A program made the translations under genes and the position numbers. From NCBI GenBank assembly GCA_024196135.1, contig JAMQCK010000063.1, forward strand, positions 43,889 to 107,888: a stretch of 64,000 nt of DNA, read 5' to 3'. The notes under the pieces were generated by a model. That model made no database searches and had not been told where the DNA came from. It was given only the letters and a program-made list of their open reading frames with translations. Positions 1-11,863 of this stretch are shown in pieces. Source of the DNA: Pleurotus ostreatus/Saccharomyces cerevisiae fusant. Taxonomy: Eukaryota; Opisthokonta. Each line of letters begins with the position of its first letter. Position 1 is the stretch's first letter.

Positions 1-39
1 TGAATTCGTTACCTACTGATGTACTGAGTACGTTGGGCC

Positions 40-147
40 TTGGTCGTCATGTATGCTTCTCGCTTGGTCGTGTATGCTTTGCGCATGGTCGCGTATGCTT
101 TGCGCGGAGTCGTGTATGCTTGCGCGGGGTCGTGTATCCTTTTTCGC
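40..147. repeat. 21-bp minisatellite, about 5 copies
   Basis: Five imperfect head-to-tail copies of a roughly 21-bp unit with core GGTCGTGTATGCTTTGCGC; the copies start near 40, 64, 85, 106 and 126. Copies differ by substitutions and 1-3 bp indels. The rest of the 1-548 interval upstream of the first gene shows no convincing coding exon. Confidence 0.8.
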
Positions 148-548
148 GTGTTTATTCCTTCCTCCACCTTCATCGTTAAAAAGACAATGTAATTCTTGGA
201 CACTCACGCACCCGAAGCCGCCCGAGACGGAGGATAAATACGCCACGTCGTCAAAGACGGAGATCACAACGGACACTGGCAAAGTAGAAATGGACAAGGC
301 GCAAAGTTGAACATGGACTCGGCGATCACCGAGATCACCTGAATCGCCCCCGCACAGAAATAGCCCCGCTTCCCCGCATTCGCCCCGGATCTTGCGTCCG
401 CCGTCTCACGAGCGCTACGTGCCCTTGCTTGCGCTCATTCTGCTCGGTGCTGGGTTGAGAGCTTCAGAGACGCGCATTTGGAACTCCCTTGAGAAGACAG
501 TACACTTGAACTTCTACCCAATTATCCTCCACCGCGCGATCCTCCAGC

Positions 549-2632
549 ATGCGTCCCACCGTCCGCTGCCTACAGCTCAACCTCGAACGCCTAGCGTCCC
601 AACGACACAAGTCTACCAGCTTCATTGGTCTCGGAGTCAGTCAGTCTAGCTATACACTTTACACCTGTGGTGCCGCGATTCTTCTTGCTGAGCTACCCTA
701 CTAACCCTCCCCGATCACCCAGCGCATGGGCTACGAAATGGCCTTCAACCTCTTCTCGAAACAACACGCGCTAGCCAGCGACTCGCATTTTGTCGTCTGC
801 GACGCCGTACCTAGCAGCGCGGCGCGCTTCCGCGACGCGTTCATGGAGCAGTTCCCGGGCGCGAGGTTGGAGGTGGCGAGGGATCCGGGGGAGTGCGTCT
901 TGTTTCTTACATTCACTGCCCACTCAGTACTGACTACATATTCCCTCTATCTGTTCCATCCCACCCCTTCACCTCCCTCTCGTCCATTCTGCTTCATGAC
1001 ACCCCACCGTCCTCCAGAGCCGCCCTCGCCTCCCAAACCATCATCACCATGCTCCCCGCCTCCCCCCAAGTCCTCGACGTCTACCACACCGGCATCCTCC
1101 CCGCCCTCCGCACCCTCCCCCGCGAGACTGCCGCCTCCACCTTCTGCATCGACTCGACCACGCTCGACGTCGCTGTAGCCAGACAGATATCCTCTGAGGT
1201 CCACAACTTGCTACCTTCGTCCAACTCGTCACCTACCTCCGCATCAACCTCAGTCACCTCCACCTCCACCTCCACCACTACCTCCCCCACCCCCACCGGC
1301 CCCCTCATGGTCGACGCGCCCGTCTCCGGCGGCGTCACCGGCGCGAAGGCGGGCACCCTCAGCTTTCTGGTCGGCGGCGAGGCGGGGGCGTTCACGCGCG
1401 CGAAGCCCATATTGGAGCTCATGGGCAAGCGGGTGATACATTGTGGGCCGGCGGGGGCGGGGCTGGCGGCGAAGATATGTAATAATGTGAGTGAGGGTGA
1501 AAGGGAGGGGGGTGGGGAAGTTCAAGTGATCGATTCTACGGGGAGTAGGGGAATAAGGGAGGAGGGGGAGGGATGGAGGGAGGTGGCGGTGGTAGGAAAG
1601 ACGAGTAGAAAACTGACCACCCCCTCCCCTAGCTCGTCCTCGGCGTCCAACAAATCGTCACCGCGGAAGCGATGCTGCTGGGCCAGAAGCTCGGGCTCGA
1701 CCCCGCGGTGCTGGCGGCGGTGATTGGGTCCTCGACGGGGAGCTGCTGGAGCGTGAATGTGAACAATCCGGTGCCGGGTATGTTTGTAGGCGAGGAATGG
1801 GGCGCACGCACGCACTGACAACGCCCTAGGTGCGTTGCCCGATAAGGCCCCGCCGTGCGAGAGGAACTACGAGGGCGGATTTGCGACGGCGTTGATGTTG
1901 AAGGTGCGCCCGAGTTGGTCGCCAGTGGCGTTGTTATCCCGTTCCCCTTCTCGTGATACTCTCCCGCATCGCCTCGAGTGTTTCTCACCTCTCTCGTTGT
2001 TCTCCCGCACCACATCCCTCCTCGTTGCGCCGGGCATCTCGTCTTTCTCCGCCGGGCATCGCGTTGTTCACCCCCTGGCCTTCCATCGTACCCCGCGTCT
2101 TCCATCCTGAACTTTCCGTTTCGCATTCAATGTCGTGATTTCCATGCGCGACAACCTCTGCGTTCTGAGTCTCCAGCCTGAGCGGTGTCTCACGTACAGC
2201 CAATCGCTGGCCTACCTCGCTATTGAGCTGCGCGCGCACTTCTCCACCCCCTCTGCGGGCCGCATACGCACGTTTTCTGACCTCCATATCCTTTCCCATC
2301 GCGCACCTTCATATCATTCCCACCGCTACATCTTCCCTTTCCTTTCCCATCCGCACTGCGCTTACCTCTTCCATCTGTCCCCGCCCTTGCCTCACCCTAT
2401 CCCCCCCGCTCCCACCCTTCCCATCCTTTTCCTCCCCCCATTAACCCTCCCCTCCCAGGACATGGGCCTCGCCACCACCGTCGCGCAGCAAACGTCGACC
2501 CCCACCCCCCTGGGCGAGGCCGCGAGCGCGATCTATGCGAAGGTGGTTACGGAGAAGCCTGAGTTGGCGGGCAAGGATTTTTCGGCGGTGTATGAGTGGT
2601 TGAGGGAGGGGGAGGCCGGAAAGAAGGTGTAA
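549..2632 (+). CDS. 3-hydroxyisobutyrate dehydrogenase, mitochondrial (valine catabolism)
   Basis: Oxidises 3-hydroxyisobutyrate to methylmalonate semialdehyde with NAD in the mitochondrial valine breakdown pathway. Exons 549-635, 723-892, 1018-1486, 1633-1777, 1830-1903 and 2459-2632 join in phase to 372 aa. The first 23 or so residues are Arg-rich with no acids except one Glu (MRPTVRCLQLNLERLAS...), fitting a mitochondrial presequence. The Rossmann motif GLGRMGYEMA is split by intron 1. The family motifs follow in order: IITMLP, the substrate-binding DAPVSGGVTGA, the catalytic Lys in GLAAKICNN, and ERNYEGGFATALMLKDMGLA. Length is slightly above the usual 320-340 aa because of a Ser/Thr-rich insert (about residues 118-142). 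Intron 5 is unusually long (555 nt). Start chosen because it supplies the presequence and Gly motif in frame. Family assignment is firm; the exact first exon is inferred. Confidence 0.9.
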
Positions 2633-2779
2633 GGGGAGAGGGGGAGGCGTGGGGGGAGGAGGGGAGAGGGGGGAAGGGGGGAGGGGAGAAGGGGAGGGGG
2701 GAAGTGAGGTGAGGGGGGGAAGTGGCGAAGGGAAGGTGAAGAAGAGGGGAGGGGAAGGAATAGCGGAGAGGAAAAGGAT
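2633..2779. other. G-rich homopurine tract at the 3' end of the HIBADH gene
   Basis: Directly after the stop codon the plus strand is almost pure G and A for about 145 nt with few pyrimidine interruptions, including many runs of 3-7 G. It would sit in the 3' UTR. Runs of this kind can form G-quadruplex or triplex structures; that is inference. From 2780 to about 3827 I see no convincing gene, although several GC-driven open frames exist. Confidence 0.6.
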
Positions 2780-3965
2780 CTACTGAAAGACAATGATGAG
2801 CGCCCACAACATATGTACCATATCGCACGCTTCGCAGTAGGAGACAATGAGAAAATAGTCGAGCAAGAGGTCCAGACAGACGTCAGAGCATGATGCATGA
2901 TGACGAAAAGGTCAGATAGGCGGCGCCCGAAAGCTGTCGAAGCTGTGTTGGCGAAGCCTGCGAAGAGCTCAAAGTGGGCAGGGACAGCCCAGGGCGAGGG
3001 TAGGCGCATCTTCGCGTCCGCATCTGTCCACTTCGCGAGTCGCATTTGTCCAGGTGAAGTGCGTTGATACCCACGGTCGGACACGAGTACGTCAAGAGCG
3101 GTTCTGATTGAATGCGGGGTAAGGGAGAGCAGATGCCCGAGGGGTATCGAGTGAATGCGCTACCAATACGTTCTGAATGATCTACCAATCCTTGTTCAGT
3201 GCGTAAGATACCGACGCGGGCTTGTTGACAGCGAAGCTGCCATGTCATGCTGGGGATGAACGCGTCAATTCGTGCAGTCCAATGAGAGGGGCACAGAAGA
3301 GCAGCGGCGCCAGTCTGGTGCGAAGTGCCGGGAGAGCGCAGATGAAGACTCGAGATGCGGCATGGATATGCTGCATACTCTCGTGCGGGCGGCAGATGCG
3401 AGCGTACAATGAGAAGGGGCAACCCTGAGGACAAGCTGGCGCGAAGAGCAGTGCTGTCCACGAGAAGAGCGTATCCGACGCGTGCTCCACCACCGCCAGA
3501 TCGGGAGACTGCGCAGTCATCGCTTCTGGGACGTCGCCCGTAATCGAGGTGCTGGTCGAGGCGGGCCAGCCGGCTCCCGAGTCGGAAGCAAATGTCGAGG
3601 AAAGAGGGTAGAGCGGCGCATCAGCGGGTTCTTTTCGTCATGACGGAGCTCTCGAAGGGCTCAAGGGTGGCGCGCAGGTGCTGCTCGGTGTCCTGGGGGT
3701 GCGCGCGCAATAAATCCAGGCACTCTGGACCCTGGGCAGAAGAAACGCGTGCCGCTCGTAGCCGCAGGGCGCCGTCGCGTGGGAGGCGTGATCGGACGAC
3801 TGCCGGATTCGGCGTAGCGCTGGCGCTTATGTAAGGAGGGAGGCAACGGCGGAACCATTTCACAATTTCCTCCTCGTCCTCAACGCGCTCGGTGCCCACC
3901 GACGCCCGCGTCCCCCAGAGCCCCCTCTTGCCCCCTGCCTGACGCAGTCATCCGACGCAGCGGTC

Positions 3966-5854
3966 ATGTCGTCAACCAAGCCCACCGCCATCATCTTTGG
4001 TGCGCCCTCCGCATCGATCGATGCCGGAGTTGCTCACCGACATCTGCAGGCGGACTCAACACCTACTCGCGCGCCCTCGCCGCGCACCTCGTACCGCTTG
4101 AGGGGGAGCCATTGGTATCCGTGCGTAGCGTGGTCCGAAATTAACGCCACGGCTCACACCCTTCCAGCACGTTCGCATCGTCGACAAGTATTCCGTCAAG
4201 CCGCCAACAACGTAGGCGTACTCCCCCTCCCTCTCTCGCCATCTTACCCCCTCCCTCAGCTACATTGGCGCCGAATTCCCCAAGATCCTCGACAAGCCCG
4301 AGGTCGACTACCACCAGGCAAATGTCACCGTCGCATGTGCGCACACCTTCCCCTCCCACCCAGATCTTTCCCTCACGCCCCACCAGCCACCATAGCATCC
4401 ATGTTCGACCCGCCAGAGGGCGTGTCCGGCTACGACTACGTCTTTGACTTTACCGGCGAGATTCGCCCAGATCGGCTCGAAAAGGCAGGAACACCCTCGC
4501 CCTGCCCCACCCGTTGATTGACTGCCGCACAGATCCACATCCAGTGGACCTTCAACGTCGCCCGCCTCATCGCGACCGAGGCCGCAAAACGGAATGTGAA
4601 GGCGTACGTGCGCCTGCAGCTGCCGTTTTACGAGACGTCGTCGAAAACGCCGGCGACGGAGAAGGACGATGTAAAGCCGGAGGACAGCATCGGGACGTGG
4701 TGGCACGAGACGCTGCGTATGTTGGGCGCGATGGAGAAGTGCGCACCCCACCTCCTCCTCGAGCTACGCTGACCACGCTGCAGCCTCAACGTCGTCGCAT
4801 TACGCATCGGCCACGCATACGGTCCATATGTCAATTTCGGGATCAGTGCGTCCCCCGTCTTCTCCCCCTTCGCCCTTCACTCACCGATCCTAGTCCCGAC
4901 CCTCATCACCGTCGCCTCCGTTTACGGCTACCTCAAGAAGCCCATGAAGTCATTGTAAGCACCTTCCCTCCCTCCACCTTACCTCTTCTCCCCACCCTTC
5001 CCTCCCTCCCCTCACGCCTCTCTTCCTCTCTCCACCCCCATCATTCACCCACCTAACACCCTCCCCACAGATGGGGCCCCGGCAAGCACGGCAACAACAC
5101 CGTGCACACCGACGACGTCGCCGGCGCGATGTGGGCGTGCGCCGAGTGGATGGCATCCTTAGGCCGGAAAGGCGCGGACGAGAAGGCGGGCGAGGACATC
5201 CCATTCCACAACGACAAGGCGAAGGTGGCGGAGGTGGAGGGGATGATCCCGGCGGGGCAGAAGGTTAAGCTGCCGTTGTTTAATTTGGTGAGTGGGGGTG
5301 GATTCAGCATGGGTGGTGGGGGTGGTGAAGGGGGGAGGGCGAAGGGGGGAAAGGATGAAGCTAACGAGGGCTACAGGTCGACGACTCGAATAGCACGTTC
5401 GCGAGCGCGGGGTCGACGGTGACGGAGTTGTTTGGCACGACGTTCGAGTTTTTCAACTTTTTCGAGAACACGATATTGAAGGTGCGTTCTCTCCCTCTTC
5501 CTCCTCTCACCCTTTCCCTCTCCCCTCTCTCACACCCCACCCCAACACCAAACCCCCATCACCCACCCCCACCCTAACCCCACCCCCCAGATGGCCGACG
5601 TCGTCGAGGACATCAACGAGCACCACGTCGGCGGCTGGACCGAGATGGTCCAAAAGTCGAACCCGCCCGTCCCCAACACGCCCCTCTCCGCGTACATGGA
5701 CGCGTACCAGCTCGAGAAGCACGTCTGCGCGTTCAGTAACACGAAGATCAAGGAGGTCGTGGGGTATAGGTTGAAGAAACCGACTTTCGATCATGAGGGG
5801 ATCAGGGAGGTGGTGGATAAGTGGAAGGAGGAGGGGAGTTGGCCGATACTGTAA
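3966..5854 (+). CDS. Extended-SDR / NAD-dependent epimerase-dehydratase-like protein, copy 1
   Basis: Exons 3966-3999, 4050-4120, 4168-4211, 4260-4336, 4396-4484, 4533-4738, 4784-4845, 4894-4954, 5071-5287, 5377-5481 and 5591-5854 give 409 aa. The N-terminus PTAIIFGGLNTYSRALAAHL is a Rossmann-type glycine-rich beta-alpha unit. Later VVALRIGHAYGP and NNTVHTDDVAGA match the C-terminal part of epimerase/dehydratase (extended SDR) proteins. The expected catalytic YxxxK is not clear: a Tyr in LPFYETSSK has Lys at +5, so activity is uncertain. Intron 5 (4485-4532) has a GC donor after AAAAG, and the same intron in copy 2 does too. All splice phases agree. The substrate cannot be named. Copy 2 at 15021 differs by only a handful of residues. 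Confidence 0.85.
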
Positions 5855-6167
5855 GCGGGGGGTGTCTTTGGGCTCGGCCGGTGCGGGAGGGGCACTCCCG
5901 ACCGCCCGCGCCGCGGGCGCGCGGTCGACCGTGGGGCGGCGCGCGCGCCACCGAAGCGAAGGGCACGAGGCAAGGCCTCCGAGCCCCAAGTCCCCCTCCC
6001 TCTCGTCGTACGTTCTTGGTTCCTTCCCACCCCTCCCCCTTCGTCTTCATCGGCATGTTGTTTTAATGTTGTTGCTGTTGTCTGCTTCGCCTACGTTTCC
6101 CCTCCGCAGGCCCCTCCTCGTTTACGCATGTCCTCCCCGCGTGGATGTCCTCGTCCCTACGCCTCCC

Positions 6168-6212
6168 CCGCCTCAACCGAATGCTCCCCCGCCTCAACCG
6201 AATGTCTCCCTC
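6168..6212. repeat. Short direct repeat (2 copies)
   Basis: The segment CCCCGCCTCAACCGAATG occurs twice in tandem with a spacing of about 21 bp in the 3' flank of epimerase copy 1. It is absent at the equivalent place in copy 2, so it arose or was lost after the duplication. Confidence 0.6.
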
Positions 6213-6754
6213 GCCACGAATCTGTGTTTACCTACTTACCAATGCCCCCCTCCCCGTTCTTCTGTTTATACCGTACTTATCATACGCTATTGTTAATAAT
6301 GCTCTCGACACGGCGGAAATATATGCAACTTTGAATGTCGTGCGAGGGGAGGGAGAAGGGACGAGGACGAGGGTTCAGGAAAGAGGGAAGGTACAATGAG
6401 AGGACGAGGGAGGAGGTAAGGCGAGACGAAGGAGGAGGTTACAGTACGACAAGCGCGAGATAAGAAGGGGCCGACGAGCTGTGAAGACGAAGAGGACGAG
6501 CTTGAGAAGGGGGGAGGGGGGAGGTGCTCGAGGACGGCGAGGGGAAGACGGAGGGGGGTGCGAAGGCGTACAATAAACGCGAAAGGTCTCGCAGGGGCGG
6601 TGAGACGCGCGCGAGAGACAGCGAAATTGCTCATGCTCACCCCTCCTCCATACTTATCTATCCCTCTCGCAGCAAGCCAGGCGCGCGCGGCGATGATTTT
6701 TGAACCAAAAGCGATGTATTGAGTAGACTACGAAGTACAGGAAAGCTATCGAAG

Positions 6755-9700
6755 TCAGTACACGACGGCCGCGCGCGCGGCCAACTCACCGATAAACTTT
6801 ACCCCTCCGCCGGTCCTTGCTGCACTTTCTGCGCCTCGCAGGAGGGGTGCGCGTCGTAAATGGGCATCGCGCGCGCCTAGCTTGCTCACGCATTCGGACA
6901 CCAAGCCGAAGCGCGCTTCGCGTCTGCCTTCGCGGCCCGACCCCTCCCACCCTCCGACGTATGATGCCGACAGCGCGGCCGTCCCCGCACCCTGTCGCGC
7001 TGCACCCTCCCGTCGATTCCTACTTCCCCCCTCGCACCTCCTGCGAAAATCTTCGGTAGAAACCCGCCGACTCACCTTGACCCCCTTCCCTACCCGAGCA
7101 TATTACTGCGTCGACGAGGCGCCGCACGACGGAGAAGGGGGCTTGAATCGAACCGCAAGGGTCTGAGCGCGTAGCAAGGGTGCACGCACTGCCGAAGGGA
7201 CCCGTCTCCTTCATCTACAAGTCTCGCCGCCGCCGGTAGATAGAGTCTCTCAGGCGCGAACGGACTCGCCTGAGCGAGCCGCACCCCCTCCTCCTATCAC
7301 TCCCCGCGCTCCCCTCAAGGTTGCGAGGCCCCCACCTAATTCGAACGAAATGAGCACTAACACAAGCAGACTCATGCGGAGTCAACTCACGATGCAGAGC
7401 CCCTCCTCAATCGCGAGGAAGGGGGTAGCCATCGATGCGACCCCTTCGGTCCTACCCCATCCCCCTCCTCGAAGCCCCAACAAGCGTGCTGAGGTGTTCT
7501 CGCGACCCCGCGAGCTGCATGACGACGAAGTCGAGCACCCCCGCGCCCTCCTCCTCACGCCGCGCACTCGCACACGTCGTCTTGTTCAAGTCGCGCGACA
7601 CCTTCTCGTAAAGCGACGTCGCTGCCGGTAAGGGGCCCTTCGACGCCATAGGATAAGGCTGTAGACAATTGTACGCAAGGCACTTCGAGACGGTGAGGAA
7701 GCGGAAAGGAAAAAAGGGGGAGGGGGTAGGGGGGATGATATATACGACGCGTAAAAATGGACCACTCACCGAAATCGCCTGCCCTCATCTCTTCTACCCC
7801 CTCGCCCCCCTCGCGCATGACAACACCTTCGCGCTACTTGACCAATCGGTACACTCCTACAATTACTACGGTCAGCGCGGCGCAGAAAGGGGTCCCTTGG
7901 ACGCACCTGGCGAGCCCCCCTCCTTCCCCTCTTTGCGCTCTCGGCCTGTACCGTCGAATTCGAGGTTCTCGGCGGGTAGGGTGAAACCGTCGAACCGAAA
8001 GCAAACTTCTGCGAAGGGGGTTAGGTCAGTGATGCGTTACACAGGGGAAAAGGGAAGGGGGGGAAGGACAAGGGAGAAGGGGCAGCGCGAGGAGGGGAAG
8101 GGGAGATAGCAACAACACAGATGTCGGATAGGAAAGGAAGTCGGGGGTTCGAAGCAAGGGGGAGGGGGGGAGGGAAATGGAAAAGGGAATCGAGGAAACA
8201 CCTGTAAATAACAAATTTGAGGGAGGGGTGTACATAAAGAAATGGGGTGGGGGGCTCGTATTGAGGGAGGGGGAGGGGCGTGAGCATGAATGAAAGCAGA
8301 AAGGGAAAGGAGGCGAAGACGAGAAGGAGGGACGTACCTGTGGTCATCAGAGCGCTCGCCGCATAGGGTATAACGAAGATATCTGCGAGAAGGGGGGTCA
8401 GAATGGGTTGTATGCAGCGAGAAAGGGAGGAAAAGGTGTGGGGGTGCGAAGATAAAGGGAGGAAAGGGGTTCGATAGCATTACACGAATGAGCAAGGACT
8501 TACCGATAGCCCGGGGAGGAGCGCGGGCGGATCGGGGCATGGATATCACCGGGGAAAATAGCCTGAAAAAGTGTGGTCAGAGCTAAATGCAAAGGACGGG
8601 GCGCGTGTGGGAGGGGAGGCCGTGTAGAAAACAAGGGGGAAGCGTGGATTAAACGAAGGGGTACAGCCAGAAGTCAAGGGAAGGCGGTAGGCTATCTAGC
8701 CCTTCAAAGCGGAGGGAAGGGGTTCAAGGGAGGAGGACGGGGGCGCTGACGAGTCAGTAGTAATGAGAACTCACCACAAAATTGGTCGCACCCTTGACAA
8801 CCCTCTTCCCGCGGCTGATCGCGTCCGCAGCGTAGTGCGCATACATATGGCCGCGTAGGCGATGGCGGTAGCGGCGCGTACGGACTTGGGATAGACGTCG
8901 CGCAGCTCAACAGACGCGTCGGTCGTGCTCGGCGCTGATCGAGCTACAGCCTTCAACGCGTCATTCGCGTTCGGGAGATCCTGCGCGGCAGTCAAAGTCG
9001 GCCCAGTCGACGCGTCCTGAACTGCAATGTGAGTTGGGAACGAGCGCGTTGACGGTCAGACTCACCTGGATCGGTGGCCGTCGTCGACGGGGCGGCCTAC
9101 GCGTCGGTTGCTGTAGCCAAGTCGTTGTCGAAGCGATCGCCGCCGTCGACGTCGATGAGGGCGATGGCTGTCGGGAAGGACGAGGCGTCAGCGCATGACG
9201 TAGGGAAAAGAGGGAACGCTCACGTGACTGGACCAACAAACGAATTCCGGCAGACGCGCAGGCGGGAGTCGAGGGAGAGCGATGTCTGAAGATGCGAGTC
9301 AGCGAGAGAGGTAGTCGTCAGTAAACTGGGGCTTACCTCAAAGAGCAATACAAAGATCTGAGAGGCGGTCAGTAACGAAGCCAGCGAAGGGATAGTAGAC
9401 AGACAAACCAAACAAAGGTGAGGTAGTGGGGACGAGGACTAGTGAGTGGTCGAGTAAGCGAGAGCGGTAGTAGAGGGAAAGGAAGGAGGGAATCAGGCTG
9501 GCTGATGATTTTTCTCCACCTTCCCAGCCGCCTTTTATACTCGACAGGGCGGCAAACCTTCCGTACTCACCCTCCCTCGTCTCCTCGGCGAGCGCTGCAA
9601 TCGCCTTCGACGCAGGCGACGCGCAGCCTAAATCAATTCAACAGTACGTCACGGAGTCCGAGTAGCTCACCGCAGTCTGAAACCGAAGGATGCGCGCTCG

Positions 9701-10290
9701 GAGTGGAAGATTCGGGGGAAGGGTGTCCGGGAGCAGCAAGCATGCCGTCCTTCTCCTGCATTGAACCCCAGCGCGACGAGGGCGGAGATCGCGCCCGCAT
9801 ACCACCGCAGTCAGGGGGTGGCGTCAGCGCTGGATCTGAGGCCGAAATTTCAGTCCTGCCCGCCGAACTTTGCAGCGCGCTGCGCTGCGCTTCAAAGTCG
9901 TATTCCTTGGCTTCTGCATCGCGCGCAGACCACCGTAGCGCACAGCAGGAACAAGAAAACATACGTATAGTGACTCGTGACGCGTGACACAGCCCGGGAG
10001 CTCGCAAAAAATCGCCAGGAAAATCGAGGTGGTCGTCGAGTCGAACGCGATCAGGCTAGATCCCCTTTGGGAAGGTCTTGAGCTGCTTGAAAGACGGCGC
10101 GCCAGAGGCGCGCGTCCACCGCGTCGCCTTCGCCTGCTCACGCTTCTCGAACTTCGGAAATTTACCCGAGGTCATCTCCGTCCTTGTACGCGCGTGCTAT
10201 GCGTACCTTGGGCAGAAAGACAGTGTATTCTCGCTCTATGCGCCATTCAGCTCGCAGCGGATGGCTTCAAAGAGCGTGCACGGTCGCGCC
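6755..10290 (-). other. Unresolved coding-like region, probable multi-exon gene or gene relic
   Basis: I could not build one continuous frame here, but several minus-strand segments look like exons. About 10281-10167 reads ...PLRAEWRIEREYTVFLPK VRIARAYKDGDDLG and joins in phase across an intron to a segment containing LIAFDSTTTSIFLAIF. A segment at about 9940-9690 containing KEYDFEAQRSALQSSAGRT joins in phase over a 43-nt intron (gtgagc...tttag) to ASPASKAIAALAEETREG near 9640-9570. Weaker segments continue at 9360-8770, 8550-8335 and 7770-7440. A minus-strand TATAAAAG lies near 9540. GC-rich DNA keeps wrong frames open, so some of this may be chance. No family recognised. Confidence 0.35.
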
Positions 10291-10819
10291 GACGCCGTCG
10301 CATCATGCTTCAATTAAGCTTCATTGTCAGCGGTGCGCAGCCCGGGTAAAATCCTGGCACCGAAAACGTACGAGGAAGGATGGAAGATGCGGAGGAGGTG
10401 GGGGATGGGTGTCTCAAAGAATTGAGGGTCTGCGATCCTGCACGACGCTTCGGCGGACTTCCGTCATGCGCGGCGTCCTCGGGGATGCATTCAGTAGGTG
10501 GTGAGGCTATTTGTATGGTCATAGACAGATGGTTGGGAAGGTGGCAGAGCGAAAGGGGACGAGGAGAGGGTCGTGTGTTACCATAGTATATGCAAGCTGC
10601 TGGCATCTTCAAGCCCAGGATATGCTGAGATATGTTTGAGGGTAGTACTAACCCACTTTACCGTATGATACAGCCTCGCGCGAGAGTGCTATCGACGTAC
10701 TAGAAACGACGCCACATATTCAATCCGCCCTCCTTCGCGCAGCGCATATCGTCATCCAGCTCTAGAAGCAATTCCAAAGACATATTCGTACTCGCCAAAG
10801 TCGTCCGCATCGATCTAAG

Positions 10820-11356
10820 TCAACACGCCGGGCCCGCCGAATATTTTTGTGTATGGTGACCTGGAATGGACGAAGAGAGCTCGAGTTCCGCATGCAAACA
10901 TCCTCGACCTTCAGAAACGATAACAAAGTTCGTAGATCCCGCCCATCCAAAAGCAGCGAGCCCGTTCTGAGTGTAGATATGTTGTTTCTTTGTTGTGTAT
11001 GACCCATCGCGGGCATTTGGCAAGTCACAATCGCGTTCCGAAGGGGTGGTCGAGTACTTTTGCGCGCCACCGAGGATGTTTTGAGGTCTGTAGGATGCGC
11101 ATTTGAGCCGTTGGATTCAGTATTACAGAGATAGATGACGATCCATGAGAAGAAACAGTTCGCCATATTGCTGATGTGCGAAGACCTTGCGATGGGTCGC
11201 ATCTGGGCGCGATGGCGCGGACGAAGCTGGTCCGGCAAATGCCGACGCGCCTTCGGCGCGCGGCCCCGGCTTACCGGGCGCACACGGCTTGAGTTCAACT
11301 TCCATCATTGACTTGCTCGGCGCTTTCTGTGCTCGCCCGTGGCCCTGTAGGGGCAT
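10820..11356 (-). CDS. Hypothetical orphan protein, two exons
   Basis: Exon 1 is 11356-11127 (ATG start) and exon 2 is 11087-10820. They join in phase (CT+A) over a 39-nt intron with a GTAATA donor and CTACAG acceptor, giving 165 aa. Exon 1 ends HQQYGELFLLMDRHLS; exon 2 contains LGGAQKYSTTPSERDC and LAAFGWAGSTNFVIVSEGRG. The second half reads like a folded beta-rich protein, while the first is Pro/Ala/Lys-rich. No family recognised. The intron is short for this genome and frame openness is cheap in GC-rich DNA, so this may be a relic. Confidence 0.35.
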
Positions 11357-11830
11357 AATCGAGCATTGGAGATGTCGATAATTGCATCCATTCTGCTTCG
11401 CATGGCCTATGCGGAAGTTCCACCCTATAAATCACCTGTTTTATTCTCGCTTTTACTCCGACGAGCTTCGCCCCGCGCAGGTGTTCTCAAGTCAACGTGT
11501 ACGCGCCCGTCGTCGCGTGCACCCCCGACGCACTCACCGTGCCTCCTGGGAATGAAAGCAACCCCCGTTGACACTCCTAACCCCGGAACTTCGCCCGAAG
11601 AGGTTGAATTCAGCATCTCCGCTCGACGCACGCGCGCGAGCTTACTTTACGGTATGCTCGGTTTCGGGTGCGCGTACGTACGACCGCGTTGTTTGCGCCT
11701 GTATCTGTGTACGTATACTAGTCCGTTGATGTCGCCGGCGTGCGGCGTTCATATACCTTGCCTCCTCCGCTTTCGTGAAGTTTTCCAGCGTTTCCCTTCC
11801 CCCTCCCGTCTCGTCATCTCGTCCTCTTCG

Positions 11831-11863
11831 CTGCCTCGCCTCCTCGCCTCCTCGCCTCCTCCC
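11831..11863. repeat. (CGCCTCCT)n microsatellite
   Basis: About three to four tandem copies of an 8-bp CTCGCCTC-type unit on the plus strand. Confidence 0.6.

Larger units (their letters stand above)
3828..6350 (+). repeat. Segmental duplication, copy 1 (epimerase-like gene plus flanks)
   Basis: About 135 nt upstream of the ATG through the 3' flank matches 14883-17465 in the same orientation. Landmarks shared outside the coding part are the upstream GGAGGCAACGGCGGAACCATTT, the GGCATGTTGTTTT after the gene, and a downstream block running TTCTGTTTATACCGTACTTATC ... TGTTAATAATGCTCTC. The two copies are about 11 kb apart (start to start). Confidence 0.85.

Noticed and set aside
2883..3461. 192-codon open frame on the minus strand
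   Set aside because: No splice context, no recognisable motif, and the plus strand is equally open; in DNA this GC-rich long frames occur by chance.
3621..3899. Minus-strand frame ending in FESSVMTKRTR upstream of epimerase copy 1
   Set aside because: Part of it lies in the duplicated 5' flank of copy 1, where the matching flank of copy 2 has no such frame; not conserved, so probably not coding.
7141..7170. tRNA B-box-like GGTTCGATTCA on the minus strand
   Set aside because: Does not end in CC, and no A box or cloverleaf can be drawn around it.
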